This document shows, one piece after another, positions 1 through 7,329 of a stretch of 8,738 nucleotides of DNA; position 1 is the stretch's first letter; each line of letters starts with the position of its first letter. This DNA comes from an uncultured Porphyromonadaceae bacterium (lineage in GTDB: Bacteria > Bacteroidota > Bacteroidia > Bacteroidales > Muribaculaceae), in the NCBI GenBank assembly GCA_905193395.1, contig CAJJOO010000040.1:1-8738 (forward strand). The letters are read 5' to 3'. The position numbers and the translations under genes were made by a program. The notes beneath the pieces were generated by a model. That model saw nothing but the letters and a program-made list of their open reading frames with translations. It was not told the origin of the DNA and ran no database searches.

Positions 1-390
1 GCGGCCGGAATCTGGATGGTGTCGGCAATGGGCATGGCCGTGGGTTGCGGACTGTATGCCGTGGCTCTCGCCGCGACTGCCCTGATTCTCTTTATCCTGG
101 TATGGTTCGAACGCATCGAGAACACCGTGAGCAAACGGTCGGAAAGCCGCATCATACGCATCCGCGTCGGCACGATTCTCGACAATATCGACGCCTACCG
201 CAAAGCACTGGCCGACAGCGGCGTGCAACTGAGCAGTTTCTTCGTCGAATACGATTTCGAACAGAACGAGACCCGGCTGAACCTCGTCGTTGTGCTTAGA
301 CAGAACGTGGACCTCGTGGATCTGTTCCATAAATTCCGCGGGCTGTATCCCACCAAATCCATCACCCTGGCCAACCAGATTAACATATGA
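1..390 (+). CDS. MgtC/SapB family membrane protein, C-terminal part (5' truncated by window edge)
   Basis: The reading frame is open from base 1, so the gene starts upstream of the window; the first ATG inside (base 16) lies within a conserved helix and is not the start. The first visible residues, AAGIWMVSAMGMAVGCGLY, match the last part of the MgtC/SapB membrane domain, where small and glycine residues pack the helices. A further hydrophobic helix runs to about residue 35 of the visible part (ending ILVWFE). A soluble tail of about 90 residues follows, with alternating strand and helix character like the ACT-like C-terminal domain of MgtC homologues. The family is linked to Mg2+ limitation and to membrane energetics; the role of this copy is not known. 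The stop codon overlaps the antiporter start as ATGA, which points to translational coupling and a shared transcript. The family call is fairly sure; no substrate can be given. Confidence 0.8.
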   Translation, partial: AAGIWMVSAMGMAVGCGLYAVALAATALILFILVWFERIENTVSKRSESRIIRIRVGTILDNIDAYRKALADSGVQLSSFFVEYDFEQNETRLNLVVVLRQNVDLVDLFHKFRGLYPTKSITLANQINI

Positions 391-2564
391 ACATCGAGAG
401 TCTGATTACCGACCTGGCTTTCATCCTTTTGCTCGGGGCTGTCGTCACGGTCCTGTTCAAATGGCTCAGGCAACCCGTGGTCCTGGGCTATATAGTGGCC
501 GGTTTCCTGGCAAGTCCGAACTTCACTTACATCCCCTCTGTCACCACCGAGGCCAACATTGACTTCTGGGCCGAACTGGGAATCGTAATCCTGCTGTTCT
601 CGCTGGGGCTTGAATTCAGTTTCAAGAAACTTGTCAGTTCCGGCTCGTCGGCAGTGGTCACGGCCCTGATTATCGTGGCCGGAATGATGGGCGTCGGCTT
701 CCTCACAGGCCGGATTCTGCATTTCAACACCATAAATTCGCTGTTCCTGGGCGGCATGCTGTCCATGTCGTCGACCACCATTATTATAAAGGCCTTTACC
801 GACATGGGACTGAGGCAGCAGAAATTCGCCTCGCTGGTCCTGGCGGTGCTGATTGTCGAGGACCTCTTTGCCGTGGTCATGATGGTGGTGCTGTCGTCTA
901 TCGCCATCAACAACACCGTCGAAGGCTCGGAAATGCTCCTCAGCATCGGCAAACTGGTATTCTTCCTCATAATCTGGTTTGTGGTGGGCGTATACATGCT
1001 GCCGTCGGCCCTCAACGCCATCCGCCGCTTCCTCAACAGCGAGACCCTGCTGGTGATTTCCATGGGCCTGTGCCTGGGCATGGCCGTATTCTCGGTCTAC
1101 TGCGGTTTCTCACTGGCCCTCGGAGCCTTTGTCATGGGTTCGATTCTGGCCGGGACCAGTTATGCCGAGAAAATCGAGCACGTAGTGACCCCTGTGAAAG
1201 ACCTTTTCGGCTCAATCTTCTTCATTTCAGTCGGCATGATGGTGAAGCCCGACATCCTGGTGCAGTACTGGCTGCCGATTCTGATACTTTCTGGAGTCGT
1301 TATCGTCGGCATGATCATATTCGGCACCTTCGGCATGCTGATAACCGGCCAGTCGCTCAAAATCTCGATGCAGAGCGGTTTCTCCCTGACTCAGATCGGC
1401 GAATTCGCCTTCATCATCGCCTCGCTGGGTATGAGTCTCAACGTCCTCGACCCTACGCTTTATCCCATCGTCGTGGCCGTATCGGTCATCACAACCTTCA
1501 CCACACCATATTTCATCAAGATGTCGCTGCCGGCCTATAATTTCGTCGAGCGGCATCTCCCGGCACGGCTGCACTTCCTCATCGACCGTTATAGCAACGA
1601 AAATGCCTCACATGCCGCCACCGGACACCAGTGGACCACCCTTATCCGCCGCTATCTGTGGCGCACCATCGTCTATTCCATCGTACTGATTGCCATTACC
1701 GTGTGCTCGCAGGCCTACCTGCGTCCCTGGCTGTGCGGCATCCTGCCCGACTGGGGCAACGCGCTGTCGATGGTCATTACCCTCGCCATAATGTCGCCAT
1801 TCCTCATCGCCCTCATCATACCCACGCGCCAATCCACAAATGCCGCCGTGCCCGACTTTGTCATGGCAATTTTCCGGATTCTCCTGGCCCTGGCCTTTGT
1901 GGCATACACCGTCAGCCGCTTCTATTCGGCCACGGCAACAGTTCTCACATCCCTGGTGGCGATAATCGTTATCGTGATATTCTCCTACCGGCGGCTGAGT
2001 CTGCGCCTGCGCCGAATCGAGGACAAATTCTTCGACAACCTCAATGAGCGCGAACTGCGCCGTTCCGGTAAGAACAACCGTGTGGTGAGCGACCTCCACC
2101 TGGCCTACATGACCGTCGGCGCCGGCTGCCCCTTTGCCGGACAGAGGCTCATGGACAGCAACCTCCGCAAGACCTACGGCATAAATATCGTGAGCATCCA
2201 GCGCGATTTCAACACCATCCCGATTCCCAACGGCCGGCAGCGCATCTATCCCGGCGACGTAATCGGCGTGATTGGAACCGACGAGCAGATTGAACAGTTC
2301 CTGCCCGTTGCAGAGACTGCCGCCCCGAACGAAACCCAGGGCAAACCCCAGGACATGGCCCTCAGTTCCATTCTGCTGTCGATGAACTCGCCCCTGATAT
2401 CCAAGACTCCATCCTCGGCCTCGCTGCGCGACAACTACAATGTGCTGGTGGTAGCAGTGAACCGCAGCGGCGAATTCATCGATTCAAATCCCCAACTGGT
2501 ATTCCGTCCCGGAGACATCGTCTGGCTCGCAGGTAATCCCGCCGACATCAGACGTCTGCGCTGA
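387..2564 (+). CDS. Kef-type cation:proton antiporter (CPA2 family) with tandem RCK_C (TrkA-C) domains
   Basis: This 725-residue inner-membrane protein is predicted to exchange K+ or Na+ for H+. The CPA2 exchanger domain covers residues 1 to about 385: GYIVAG at 34-39, a core motif ELGIVILLFSLGLEFS at 63-78, SSTTIIIKAF near 128-137, the ion-binding helix with E158-D159 (IVEDLFAVV), FFISVGMMV near 280, and the Kef signature Q336-IGEF. Residues about 425-555 add four more predicted membrane helices, beyond the usual 12 or so. Two cytoplasmic RCK_C domains follow: one at about 569-639 (containing YPGDVIGVIGT) and a second at about 660-725 (containing FRPGDIVWLAG). The canonical RCK_N Rossmann domain of KefB/KefC is not visible, so any ligand gating should act through RCK_C. 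The start is the ATG overlapping the MgtC stop by 4 bp. Family assignment is secure; the transported ion is not. Confidence 0.9.
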   Translation: MNIESLITDLAFILLLGAVVTVLFKWLRQPVVLGYIVAGFLASPNFTYIPSVTTEANIDFWAELGIVILLFSLGLEFSFKKLVSSGSSAVVTALIIVAGMMGVGFLTGRILHFNTINSLFLGGMLSMSSTTIIIKAFTDMGLRQQKFASLVLAVLIVEDLFAVVMMVVLSSIAINNTVEGSEMLLSIGKLVFFLIIWFVVGVYMLPSALNAIRRFLNSETLLVISMGLCLGMAVFSVYCGFSLALGAFVMGSILAGTSYAEKIEHVVTPVKDLFGSIFFISVGMMVKPDILVQYWLPILILSGVVIVGMIIFGTFGMLITGQSLKISMQSGFSLTQIGEFAFIIASLGMSLNVLDPTLYPIVVAVSVITTFTTPYFIKMSLPAYNFVERHLPARLHFLIDRYSNENASHAATGHQWTTLIRRYLWRTIVYSIVLIAITVCSQAYLRPWLCGILPDWGNALSMVITLAIMSPFLIALIIPTRQSTNAAVPDFVMAIFRILLALAFVAYTVSRFYSATATVLTSLVAIIVIVIFSYRRLSLRLRRIEDKFFDNLNERELRRSGKNNRVVSDLHLAYMTVGAGCPFAGQRLMDSNLRKTYGINIVSIQRDFNTIPIPNGRQRIYPGDVIGVIGTDEQIEQFLPVAETAAPNETQGKPQDMALSSILLSMNSPLISKTPSSASLRDNYNVLVVAVNRSGEFIDSNPQLVFRPGDIVWLAGNPADIRRLR

Positions 2565-2636
2565 GTCCCTATCTAAAAGCCATTCACGCCATAAATTTTT
2601 CTGCCTCACAATAGCAGCAGTTTCAATAATTGTTGC

Positions 2637-2644
2637 TAATTTTG
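2637..2644 (+). promoter_or_regulatory. Probable Bacteroidota -7 promoter box upstream of purM
   Basis: TAATTTTG matches the Bacteroidota sigma-ABfr -7 consensus TAnnTTTG exactly. It lies 31 bp before the purM ATG, in the 111-bp AT-rich gap after the antiporter gene, giving a predicted transcript start near 2650 and a leader of about 25 nt. I cannot find a good TTTG -33 box at the usual spacing (TTTC at 2621 is too close). It would drive purM and probably the three genes behind it. Confidence 0.5.
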
Positions 2645-2675
2645 TGCATCATTCATCATTTTTTTCAAATCAGAC

Positions 2676-3851
2676 ATGAACGATTCCGGCGACCGGAGAT
2701 ACAAACTCCGCGGCGTTTCAGCCTCGAAAGAGGATGTGCACGCAGCAATCAAGAATGTAGACAAGGGGATTTTCCCCGGTGCATTCTGCAAGATAATCCC
2801 CGATATTCTGGGCGGCGACCCGCAGTGGTGCAACATCATGCACGCCGACGGTGCCGGCACAAAATCCTCCCTGGCATACATTTACTGGCGCGAGACTGGA
2901 GACACCGCCGTCTGGCGCGGCATTGCACAGGACGCCCTGATCATGAACATCGACGACCTGCTCTGCGTCGGCGCAACCTCGGGCATCCTCGTTTCCTCGA
3001 CCATCGGGCGAAACAAGAACCTGATTTCCGGCGACGTCATCGCCGCCATCATCAACGGCACCGAGGAACTGCTGGAACGCCTGCGTTCGCTCGGCATCGA
3101 CGCCTGGGCAACCGGCGGCGAGACCGCCGACGTCGGCGACCTGGTGCGCACAATCATCGTGGACTCCACCGTCACCTGCCGCATGCGCCGCGACATGGTC
3201 ATCGACAACAGCAACATCTCCGCTGGCGACGTAATCGTGGGCCTCGAATCCTATGGACAGGCCACCTACGAGGACTGCTACAACGGCGGCATGGGAAGCA
3301 ACGGCCTCACCTCGGCACGCCACGACGTGTTCGACAACCGCTACGCCTCCCTGTATCCCGAGAGTTTCGACCACGCCATGCCCGCCGAACTGGCTTACAG
3401 CGGCCACTGCACCCTCACGCAGGCTGTCAACGGCTCGCCCATTGACGCCGGCCGCCTCGTCCTCTCCCCTACCCGCACATACGCCCCCGTAATCAAGGCG
3501 GTCCTCGAGGAGATGAGGCCCCTGATTCACGGCATGATACACTGCTCCGGCGGCGCACAGACCAAGATAATGAACTTCGTCCGGGACAAACTCGTGGTGA
3601 AGGACAATATGTTCGATCCCGGGCCTCTGTTCACCCTCATCCACGAGCAGTCCGGGACCGACTGGCGCGAGATGTACAAGGTGTTCAACTGCGGGCACCG
3701 CTTTGAAATCTACCTACCGCAGCAATACGCCGACCGCGTCATCGCGATTTCACGCAGTTTCGGCATCGACGCCCGCGTAATCGGCCACGTCGAGGACGCT
3801 CCCGCCAACCGTCTGATAATCAAATCTCCCCACGGCGAATTCACATACTGA
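2676..3851 (+). CDS. purM: Phosphoribosylformylglycinamidine cyclo-ligase (AIR synthase), Bacteroidota type
   Basis: PurM closes the imidazole ring of formylglycinamidine ribonucleotide (FGAM) with ATP to give AIR, the fifth step of de novo purine synthesis, in the cytoplasm. The 391-residue product carries the PurM-superfamily marks: the glycine-rich nucleotide loop HADGAGTKS at 56-64, DALIMNIDDLLCVGA from D86 (acidic metal-binding N91-I-D-D94), and the TGGETAD motif at 146-152. GGMGSNGLTSAR in the C-terminal AIRS_C half corresponds to the SNG-containing loop of classical PurM. It is longer than E. coli PurM (about 345 residues) and diverged from it, but it follows the Bacteroides form from memory almost end to end, including the start MNDSGDRRYKLRGVSASKEDV. 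A -7 box lies just upstream. The AIR synthase superfamily is certain; the exact activity is by family precedent. Confidence 0.87.
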   Translation: MNDSGDRRYKLRGVSASKEDVHAAIKNVDKGIFPGAFCKIIPDILGGDPQWCNIMHADGAGTKSSLAYIYWRETGDTAVWRGIAQDALIMNIDDLLCVGATSGILVSSTIGRNKNLISGDVIAAIINGTEELLERLRSLGIDAWATGGETADVGDLVRTIIVDSTVTCRMRRDMVIDNSNISAGDVIVGLESYGQATYEDCYNGGMGSNGLTSARHDVFDNRYASLYPESFDHAMPAELAYSGHCTLTQAVNGSPIDAGRLVLSPTRTYAPVIKAVLEEMRPLIHGMIHCSGGAQTKIMNFVRDKLVVKDNMFDPGPLFTLIHEQSGTDWREMYKVFNCGHRFEIYLPQQYADRVIAISRSFGIDARVIGHVEDAPANRLIIKSPHGEFTY

Positions 3852-3901
3852 GAAAATTACAATCTCAACTTATCCATAACCCCCTCAAAAAACAGAAAAC
3901 A

Positions 3902-4459
3902 ATGCGCAAACACAAACTCACGGTCGCACTTGTACTGACCCTCGCCGCCTGCATGACGCTGCCCTCGTGCATCGGCTCCTTCTCACTGACAAACAAACTC
4001 CTGGCCTGGAACAAGCAGGTGAGCAACAAATTCGTCAACGAACTTGTGTTCTTTGCCTTCTGGATCATTCCCGTCTACGAAGTCTCGGCCCTCGCCGATT
4101 TCCTGGTAATCAACTCCATCGAATTCTGGTCCGGTTCCAATCCCGTGGCGTCCAACTCCACACGACGCATCCAGGGCAATGACGGCACATACCTCGTCAG
4201 CAACGACAAGGACGGCTACACCATCAAGAGCGAGACCGACGGCTCCATCGTGCGCCTCGACTTCAACGCCGACGACCGCTCGTGGTCCGTAACCACTCCC
4301 GACGGAAACACACAGAAAGTGTTCACTTTCGTCGACGACGACCACATCGCCCTCCCCGCACCCGGAAATGAAGAACCCGTGATAATCGAGACATCGCAGG
4401 CCGGACTCTACGCCTACCAGGCTATCGCAACTGGAGCCGACTTCGCCATGAACCGCTGA
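3902..4459 (+). CDS. DUF3332 family lipoprotein
   Basis: This 185-residue exported protein has a type II signal peptide: basic MRKHK, hydrophobic residues 6-16, then a lipobox LPSC with lipidated C23. A second possible lipobox, LAAC ending at C17, is less likely because the C23 context (SCIGSFSLTNK) is the conserved start of the mature family. Mature residues 24-77 include WNKQVSNKFVNELVFFAF and a hydrophobic stretch ending VINSIEFW, both typical of DUF3332. The last 90 residues look like short beta strands with many Asp residues, for example NDGTYLVSNDKDGYTI and FTFVDDDH. The molecular function is unknown; an envelope location is inferred from the lipobox. It sits 50 bp after purM and 14 bp before the nuclease gene with no promoter box visible between them, so cotranscription is likely. 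An A-rich leader precedes the ATG instead of a Shine-Dalgarno site, as is usual in this phylum. Confidence 0.82.
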   Translation: MRKHKLTVALVLTLAACMTLPSCIGSFSLTNKLLAWNKQVSNKFVNELVFFAFWIIPVYEVSALADFLVINSIEFWSGSNPVASNSTRRIQGNDGTYLVSNDKDGYTIKSETDGSIVRLDFNADDRSWSVTTPDGNTQKVFTFVDDDHIALPAPGNEEPVIIETSQAGLYAYQAIATGADFAMNR

Positions 4460-4473
4460 TTTCCACGGCCACA

Positions 4474-5301
4474 ATGCCACGACATAAAAACTCACGCAAA
4501 AGCGCCGGAATCAGCCTGGCGCTTTTGCTCTGCATTGCGGTCGCGGTTGCCGCGGCAATATACCCCGACTCCCAAGCCCGCGAGAAATCACCCGAAATCC
4601 CCGCTGTAAGTGCTAACGAGGCCGACCTGCTCGACGTGAAGATGCCCGCCGGGCTCCCCGCCGTCAAGGTCAATTACACCGGTTTCTACGTGTCGTTCAA
4701 CCCAGAGATGCACCAGCCCAACTTCGCCGCATGGGAACTCAACCCAGACGAAGTGGACGGCGCCGCCTCGCGCAAGGAAGCCCAATTCCGCCCCGACCCC
4801 GACGTAGAAGGCTGCGCCTCGCTCGACGACTACCGCGGCTCAGGCTACGACCGCGGACACATGGCCCCCGCGGCCGACATGAAATGGAGCCAGCAGGCAA
4901 TGGACGACTGCCACTACCTCACCAACATCTGCCCCCAGGACCGCAAACTCAACGGAGGCCCATGGGCCACCGTCGAGAAAAACTCGCGCAAATGGGCCAC
5001 ACGCTTCGGCCCACTCTACATCATCGCCGGCCCCATCCCCGGCGACCGTCTCACACACAAGATAGGCTCCGTACCCGTGCCCGAACGATTCTTCAAGGTG
5101 ATTATCGCCCCCCAGGCCAATCCACCCCGCGGCATCGCCTTCCTGATGCCGAACGCCCCCATACCCGGCGGCGCGCAGGCCACCGTCACATCAATCGACC
5201 GCATAGAAGAAATATCAGGCTACGACTTCTTCCACAGCCTCCCCGACGCCATAGAAAACGAGATCGAAGCACAGCACAACCTGAATTCCTGGAACCACTG
5301 A
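4474..5301 (+). CDS. Exported DNA/RNA non-specific endonuclease (NucA/Serratia nuclease family)
   Basis: This 275-residue beta-beta-alpha metal nuclease hydrolyses DNA and RNA without strong sequence preference, using Mg2+ and a histidine general base. The catalytic signature D126-R-G-H129 is present (DRGHMAPAAD). It is followed by TNICPQDRKLNGGPW, in which N151, N160 and downstream E168 keep nearly the same spacing from the catalytic His as N110, N119 and E127 of Serratia nuclease. N160 is therefore the expected metal ligand. All key residues are intact. Residues about 12-29 form a hydrophobic helix after a basic start (MPRHKNSRKS), a signal peptide or N-terminal anchor, so the enzyme acts outside the cytoplasm. 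Nutrient scavenging from nucleic acids is a plausible role. No inhibitor gene is adjacent, which agrees with export. It is packed 14 bp after the DUF3332 gene and 20 bp before mnmE. Confidence 0.92.
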   Translation: MPRHKNSRKSAGISLALLLCIAVAVAAAIYPDSQAREKSPEIPAVSANEADLLDVKMPAGLPAVKVNYTGFYVSFNPEMHQPNFAAWELNPDEVDGAASRKEAQFRPDPDVEGCASLDDYRGSGYDRGHMAPAADMKWSQQAMDDCHYLTNICPQDRKLNGGPWATVEKNSRKWATRFGPLYIIAGPIPGDRLTHKIGSVPVPERFFKVIIAPQANPPRGIAFLMPNAPIPGGAQATVTSIDRIEEISGYDFFHSLPDAIENEIEAQHNLNSWNH

Positions 5302-5321
5302 CACCTCACCCGACCATCGAC

Positions 5322-6920
5322 ATGACCACAGCATATTCCACCGACAACACATCAACAATCTGCGCCATATCAACCCCCTCAGGCCGTGGCGGAATAGCCG
5401 TGGCACGCGTCAGCGGGAAAGACGCCATCGCCATCACCGCAGCAATCTGCCGCAACCCCGACAAAATCACCCGCGCCGAATCGCACACCGCCCACCTCGC
5501 CACAATCTGCGACAGCCGCGGCGAGAAACTCGACCAGGCAGTGATAACCGTATTCCGCGCCCCACGCTCATTCACCGGCGAGGACGTCACCGAAATATCC
5601 GTCCACGGCTCCGTATACATCCAGCAGGAACTCCTCAAGGCCCTCGTCGGCAAAGGATGCCGCCTCGCCGAACCCGGCGAATTCACCCGACGCGCATTCA
5701 TCAACAACCGCCTCGACCTCGCCGAAGCCGAAGCCGTCGCCGACATCATCGCCACAACATCACGCGCCGCTCACCGCCTGGCGATAGCACAACTTGACGG
5801 CCGGTTCTCACGCCACATCAACACACTGCGCGACCGGCTCATAGAACTCGCCTCGTTACTCGAACTCGAACTCGACTTCTCCGAAGAAGACGTCACCTTC
5901 GCCGACCGTCAGGCCCTCGCCAACCTTGCCCGCGAAATAATCGCCACAACCACTCGGCTCGCCGACACCTTCGACACAGGCTCAACCCTGCGCGAAGGCA
6001 TCCCCGTCGCAATAATCGGCCTGCCGAACGCCGGCAAATCTAGCCTCCTGAACGCCATCCTCGGCCACGACCGCGCAATCGTCAGCAACATCCCCGGCAC
6101 CACACGCGACACCATCGAAGAAACCGTCGACAACCACGGCATCACACTCCGCTTCATCGACACAGCCGGCATACGCCACAGCCACGACACAATCGAAGCC
6201 CTCGGCATGGACCGCTCAATCGACAGCATCCGCCGCGCACGCATCATCCTCTGGCTCATCACACCCGACCAGATCGCCGACACCGCCGCAATCACCGAAT
6301 TCCACACCCTAACCGCACCACACCTCCGCCCGGGCACCACAATTATCCCCATCCTCAACAAAACCGACCTTGCCCCCAAACTCACCCCCGGCCACCTCCA
6401 GACCCTCGACACCACACTTGCCAACCTCCGCGACGCAAACGTCACCCACCCGTCAGACCAATCAGCCCAGTCCGACAAGTCCGACCCGCAAGACATCACC
6501 CTGACACCTGCAATCCCCGTGTCAGCCCTCCTCGGCACCGGCATTGACAACATCAAACAAACGATAGCCCGCGTCACCACAGCCAATCTCCCCGACGACG
6601 AAAGCATGATAGTCACCAACCAGCGCCACTACGAAGCCCTCCGCGCCGCCACCGCCGAACTCACCACCCTCCTCCGCGGCCTCACCCCCACGACCAACAT
6701 CACCCACGCTACCGCCCACACCCAGGCCGACAATCTAACGCCCGCCACTGACGCCCACCAAACCGAGGTCCCCACACCAGCGCACGCCGAAGGCCTACCC
6801 CCCGACCTCCTCGCCCTACCCCTCCGTGCCGCCATCGACCACCTCTCCGCCATCACCGGCACCATCACCACCTCCACCATCCTCAACACCATCTTCCAAA
6901 AATTCTGCATCGGCAAGTAA
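5322..6920 (+). CDS. mnmE: tRNA uridine-5-carboxymethylaminomethyl(34) synthesis GTPase MnmE (TrmE)
   Basis: MnmE works with MnmG to place (carboxymethyl)aminomethyl groups at C5 of wobble U34 in certain tRNAs, using a folate-derived one-carbon unit and K+-stimulated GTP hydrolysis. The order is an N-terminal folate-binding domain (TPSGRGGIAVARVSG, about residues 1-120), a helical domain split around a G domain, and the terminal F-CIGK motif with C529. G motifs are intact: G1 GLPNAGKS 233-240, G2 GTTRD 259-263, G3 DTAG 280-283, G4 NKTD 346-349, G5 SALLG. The ATG at 5322 is chosen because TICAISTPSGRGG is the conserved family start; the same frame is open upstream, but there it overlaps the nuclease gene. 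At 532 residues it is about 75 longer than usual (near 455), owing to extra segments around residues 376-393 and 455-491. These spare every catalytic motif, so the enzyme is probably active. Confidence 0.95.
   Translation: MTTAYSTDNTSTICAISTPSGRGGIAVARVSGKDAIAITAAICRNPDKITRAESHTAHLATICDSRGEKLDQAVITVFRAPRSFTGEDVTEISVHGSVYIQQELLKALVGKGCRLAEPGEFTRRAFINNRLDLAEAEAVADIIATTSRAAHRLAIAQLDGRFSRHINTLRDRLIELASLLELELDFSEEDVTFADRQALANLAREIIATTTRLADTFDTGSTLREGIPVAIIGLPNAGKSSLLNAILGHDRAIVSNIPGTTRDTIEETVDNHGITLRFIDTAGIRHSHDTIEALGMDRSIDSIRRARIILWLITPDQIADTAAITEFHTLTAPHLRPGTTIIPILNKTDLAPKLTPGHLQTLDTTLANLRDANVTHPSDQSAQSDKSDPQDITLTPAIPVSALLGTGIDNIKQTIARVTTANLPDDESMIVTNQRHYEALRAATAELTTLLRGLTPTTNITHATAHTQADNLTPATDAHQTEVPTPAHAEGLPPDLLALPLRAAIDHLSAITGTITTSTILNTIFQKFCIGK
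6453..6488 (+). repeat. mnmE: Four-unit 9-bp tandem repeat inside mnmE
   Basis: Four imperfect 9-bp units lie head to tail: TCAGACCAA, TCAGCCCAG, TCCGACAAG and TCCGACCCG. They stay in frame and encode SDQ-SAQ-SDK-SDP (residues 378-389). The segment lies between the G4 motif NKTD and the G5 motif SALLG, where E. coli MnmE is about 30 residues shorter. A low-complexity surface loop is expected. Because the unit is a multiple of three, gain or loss of units would not shift the frame. Confidence 0.75.
6684..6794 (+). other. mnmE: Thr/Ala/Pro-rich insertion in the MnmE C-terminal helical domain
   Basis: Residues about 455-491 are a low-complexity run rich in Thr, Ala, Pro and His (for example TNITHATAHTQADN and EVPTPAHAEG) between two conserved helices. 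The flanks match the family: NQRHYEALRAATAELTTLLRGL before, and LPPDLLALPLRAAIDHL running to FCIGK after. In E. coli MnmE only a few residues join these helices. It is probably a disordered loop and not a domain. Confidence 0.7.
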
Positions 6921-7329
6921 CTGGTTTATTATCAATGATTTTATTAACCGTTCCCCCTTATCCTCACAATCGGTCTATATTTCGGTTTTCAGTTGGCAAT
7001 CGAAATAAAGCCCCCAAATCCGAACTATCGAGCAGAAACTCCGAGAGAGCAAATCAACCAAGGAAAGAATTCCCATCCACACCCGCGACCAGATGGGCAA
7101 GCGGTTCAAACACTTTCAACGGTATGGCAACATCAACTTGGACATACTTAATAGAGCTTGATTTCGAAGGGAGGAGGGTGACTTCGTACGCCACTGAGAG
7201 TACAAATACTCTGTAAGCAAACTGTTTATGCGCCACTACTTTATAACCGTCAATAATCTTGCATTCCCCATAATACCACTCTAATCCTCAACGTTATAGA
7301 GATCTTTACAGAATAGGACAATTCTTTAT
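6921..7329. other. 409-bp intergenic region between convergent mnmE and the WG-like gene
   Basis: GC falls from the very C-rich 3' end of mnmE to a mixed composition and then to AT-rich DNA. I see no tRNA, no rRNA and no strong terminator for either convergent gene. A six-base inverted pair, ATTTCG at 6979 and CGAAAT at 7001, lacks a T tract and is too weak to call. Two open frames overlap on opposite strands: plus 6935-7216, and minus 7287-7054 with no ATG. Neither is recognised. The minus frame is the more protein-like and is listed separately. Confidence 0.5.
7054..7287 (-). pseudogene. Possible gene remnant: start-less open frame, unrecognised
   Basis: On the minus strand a frame is open from just after an in-frame TGA (7288-7290) to a TGA at 7054-7056, giving 77 residues. 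It begins GLEWYYGECKIIDGYKVV and later reads AYRVFVLSVAYEV and IKYVQVDVAIPLKVF. The mix of aromatic, charged and aliphatic residues looks like genuine coding sequence. No ATG exists in this frame; a GTG at 7236 would leave 60 residues and discard the protein-like first part. This could be a 5'-decayed gene, a real small gene, or the mirror of coding on the plus strand, where 6935-7216 is also open. I do not recognise the family. Confidence 0.25.

Noticed and set aside
2718..3698. Long open frame (326 codons) on the minus strand opposite purM
   Set aside because: It is the shadow of a high-GC gene with strong third-position bias; its translation is rich in Val, Gly, Ala, Asp and His with no recognisable domain, while the plus strand encodes clear AIR synthase motifs.
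4474..5301. Nuclease as a toxin of an interbacterial system
   Set aside because: There is no adjacent immunity gene and no delivery domain; the N terminus is a simple export signal, as in stand-alone secreted nucleases.
4731..5321. Upstream extension of the mnmE frame over the nuclease gene
   Set aside because: The extension translates to an Arg/Pro/His-rich shadow of the nuclease reading frame; conserved MnmE sequence begins only after the ATG at 5322.
5909..6619. 236-codon open frame on the minus strand opposite mnmE
   Set aside because: The translation is rich in Arg, Ser, Met and Val without domain features, as expected for the antisense of a C-rich gene.
6979..7006. Inverted pair ATTTCG/CGAAAT as an mnmE terminator
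   Set aside because: The stem is only six pairs with a 16-base loop and no T tract follows on either strand.
6935..7216. Plus-strand open frame of 93 codons after mnmE
   Set aside because: It is not recognised, has no promoter or leader signal, and overlaps a more protein-like minus-strand frame, so it is not listed as a gene.
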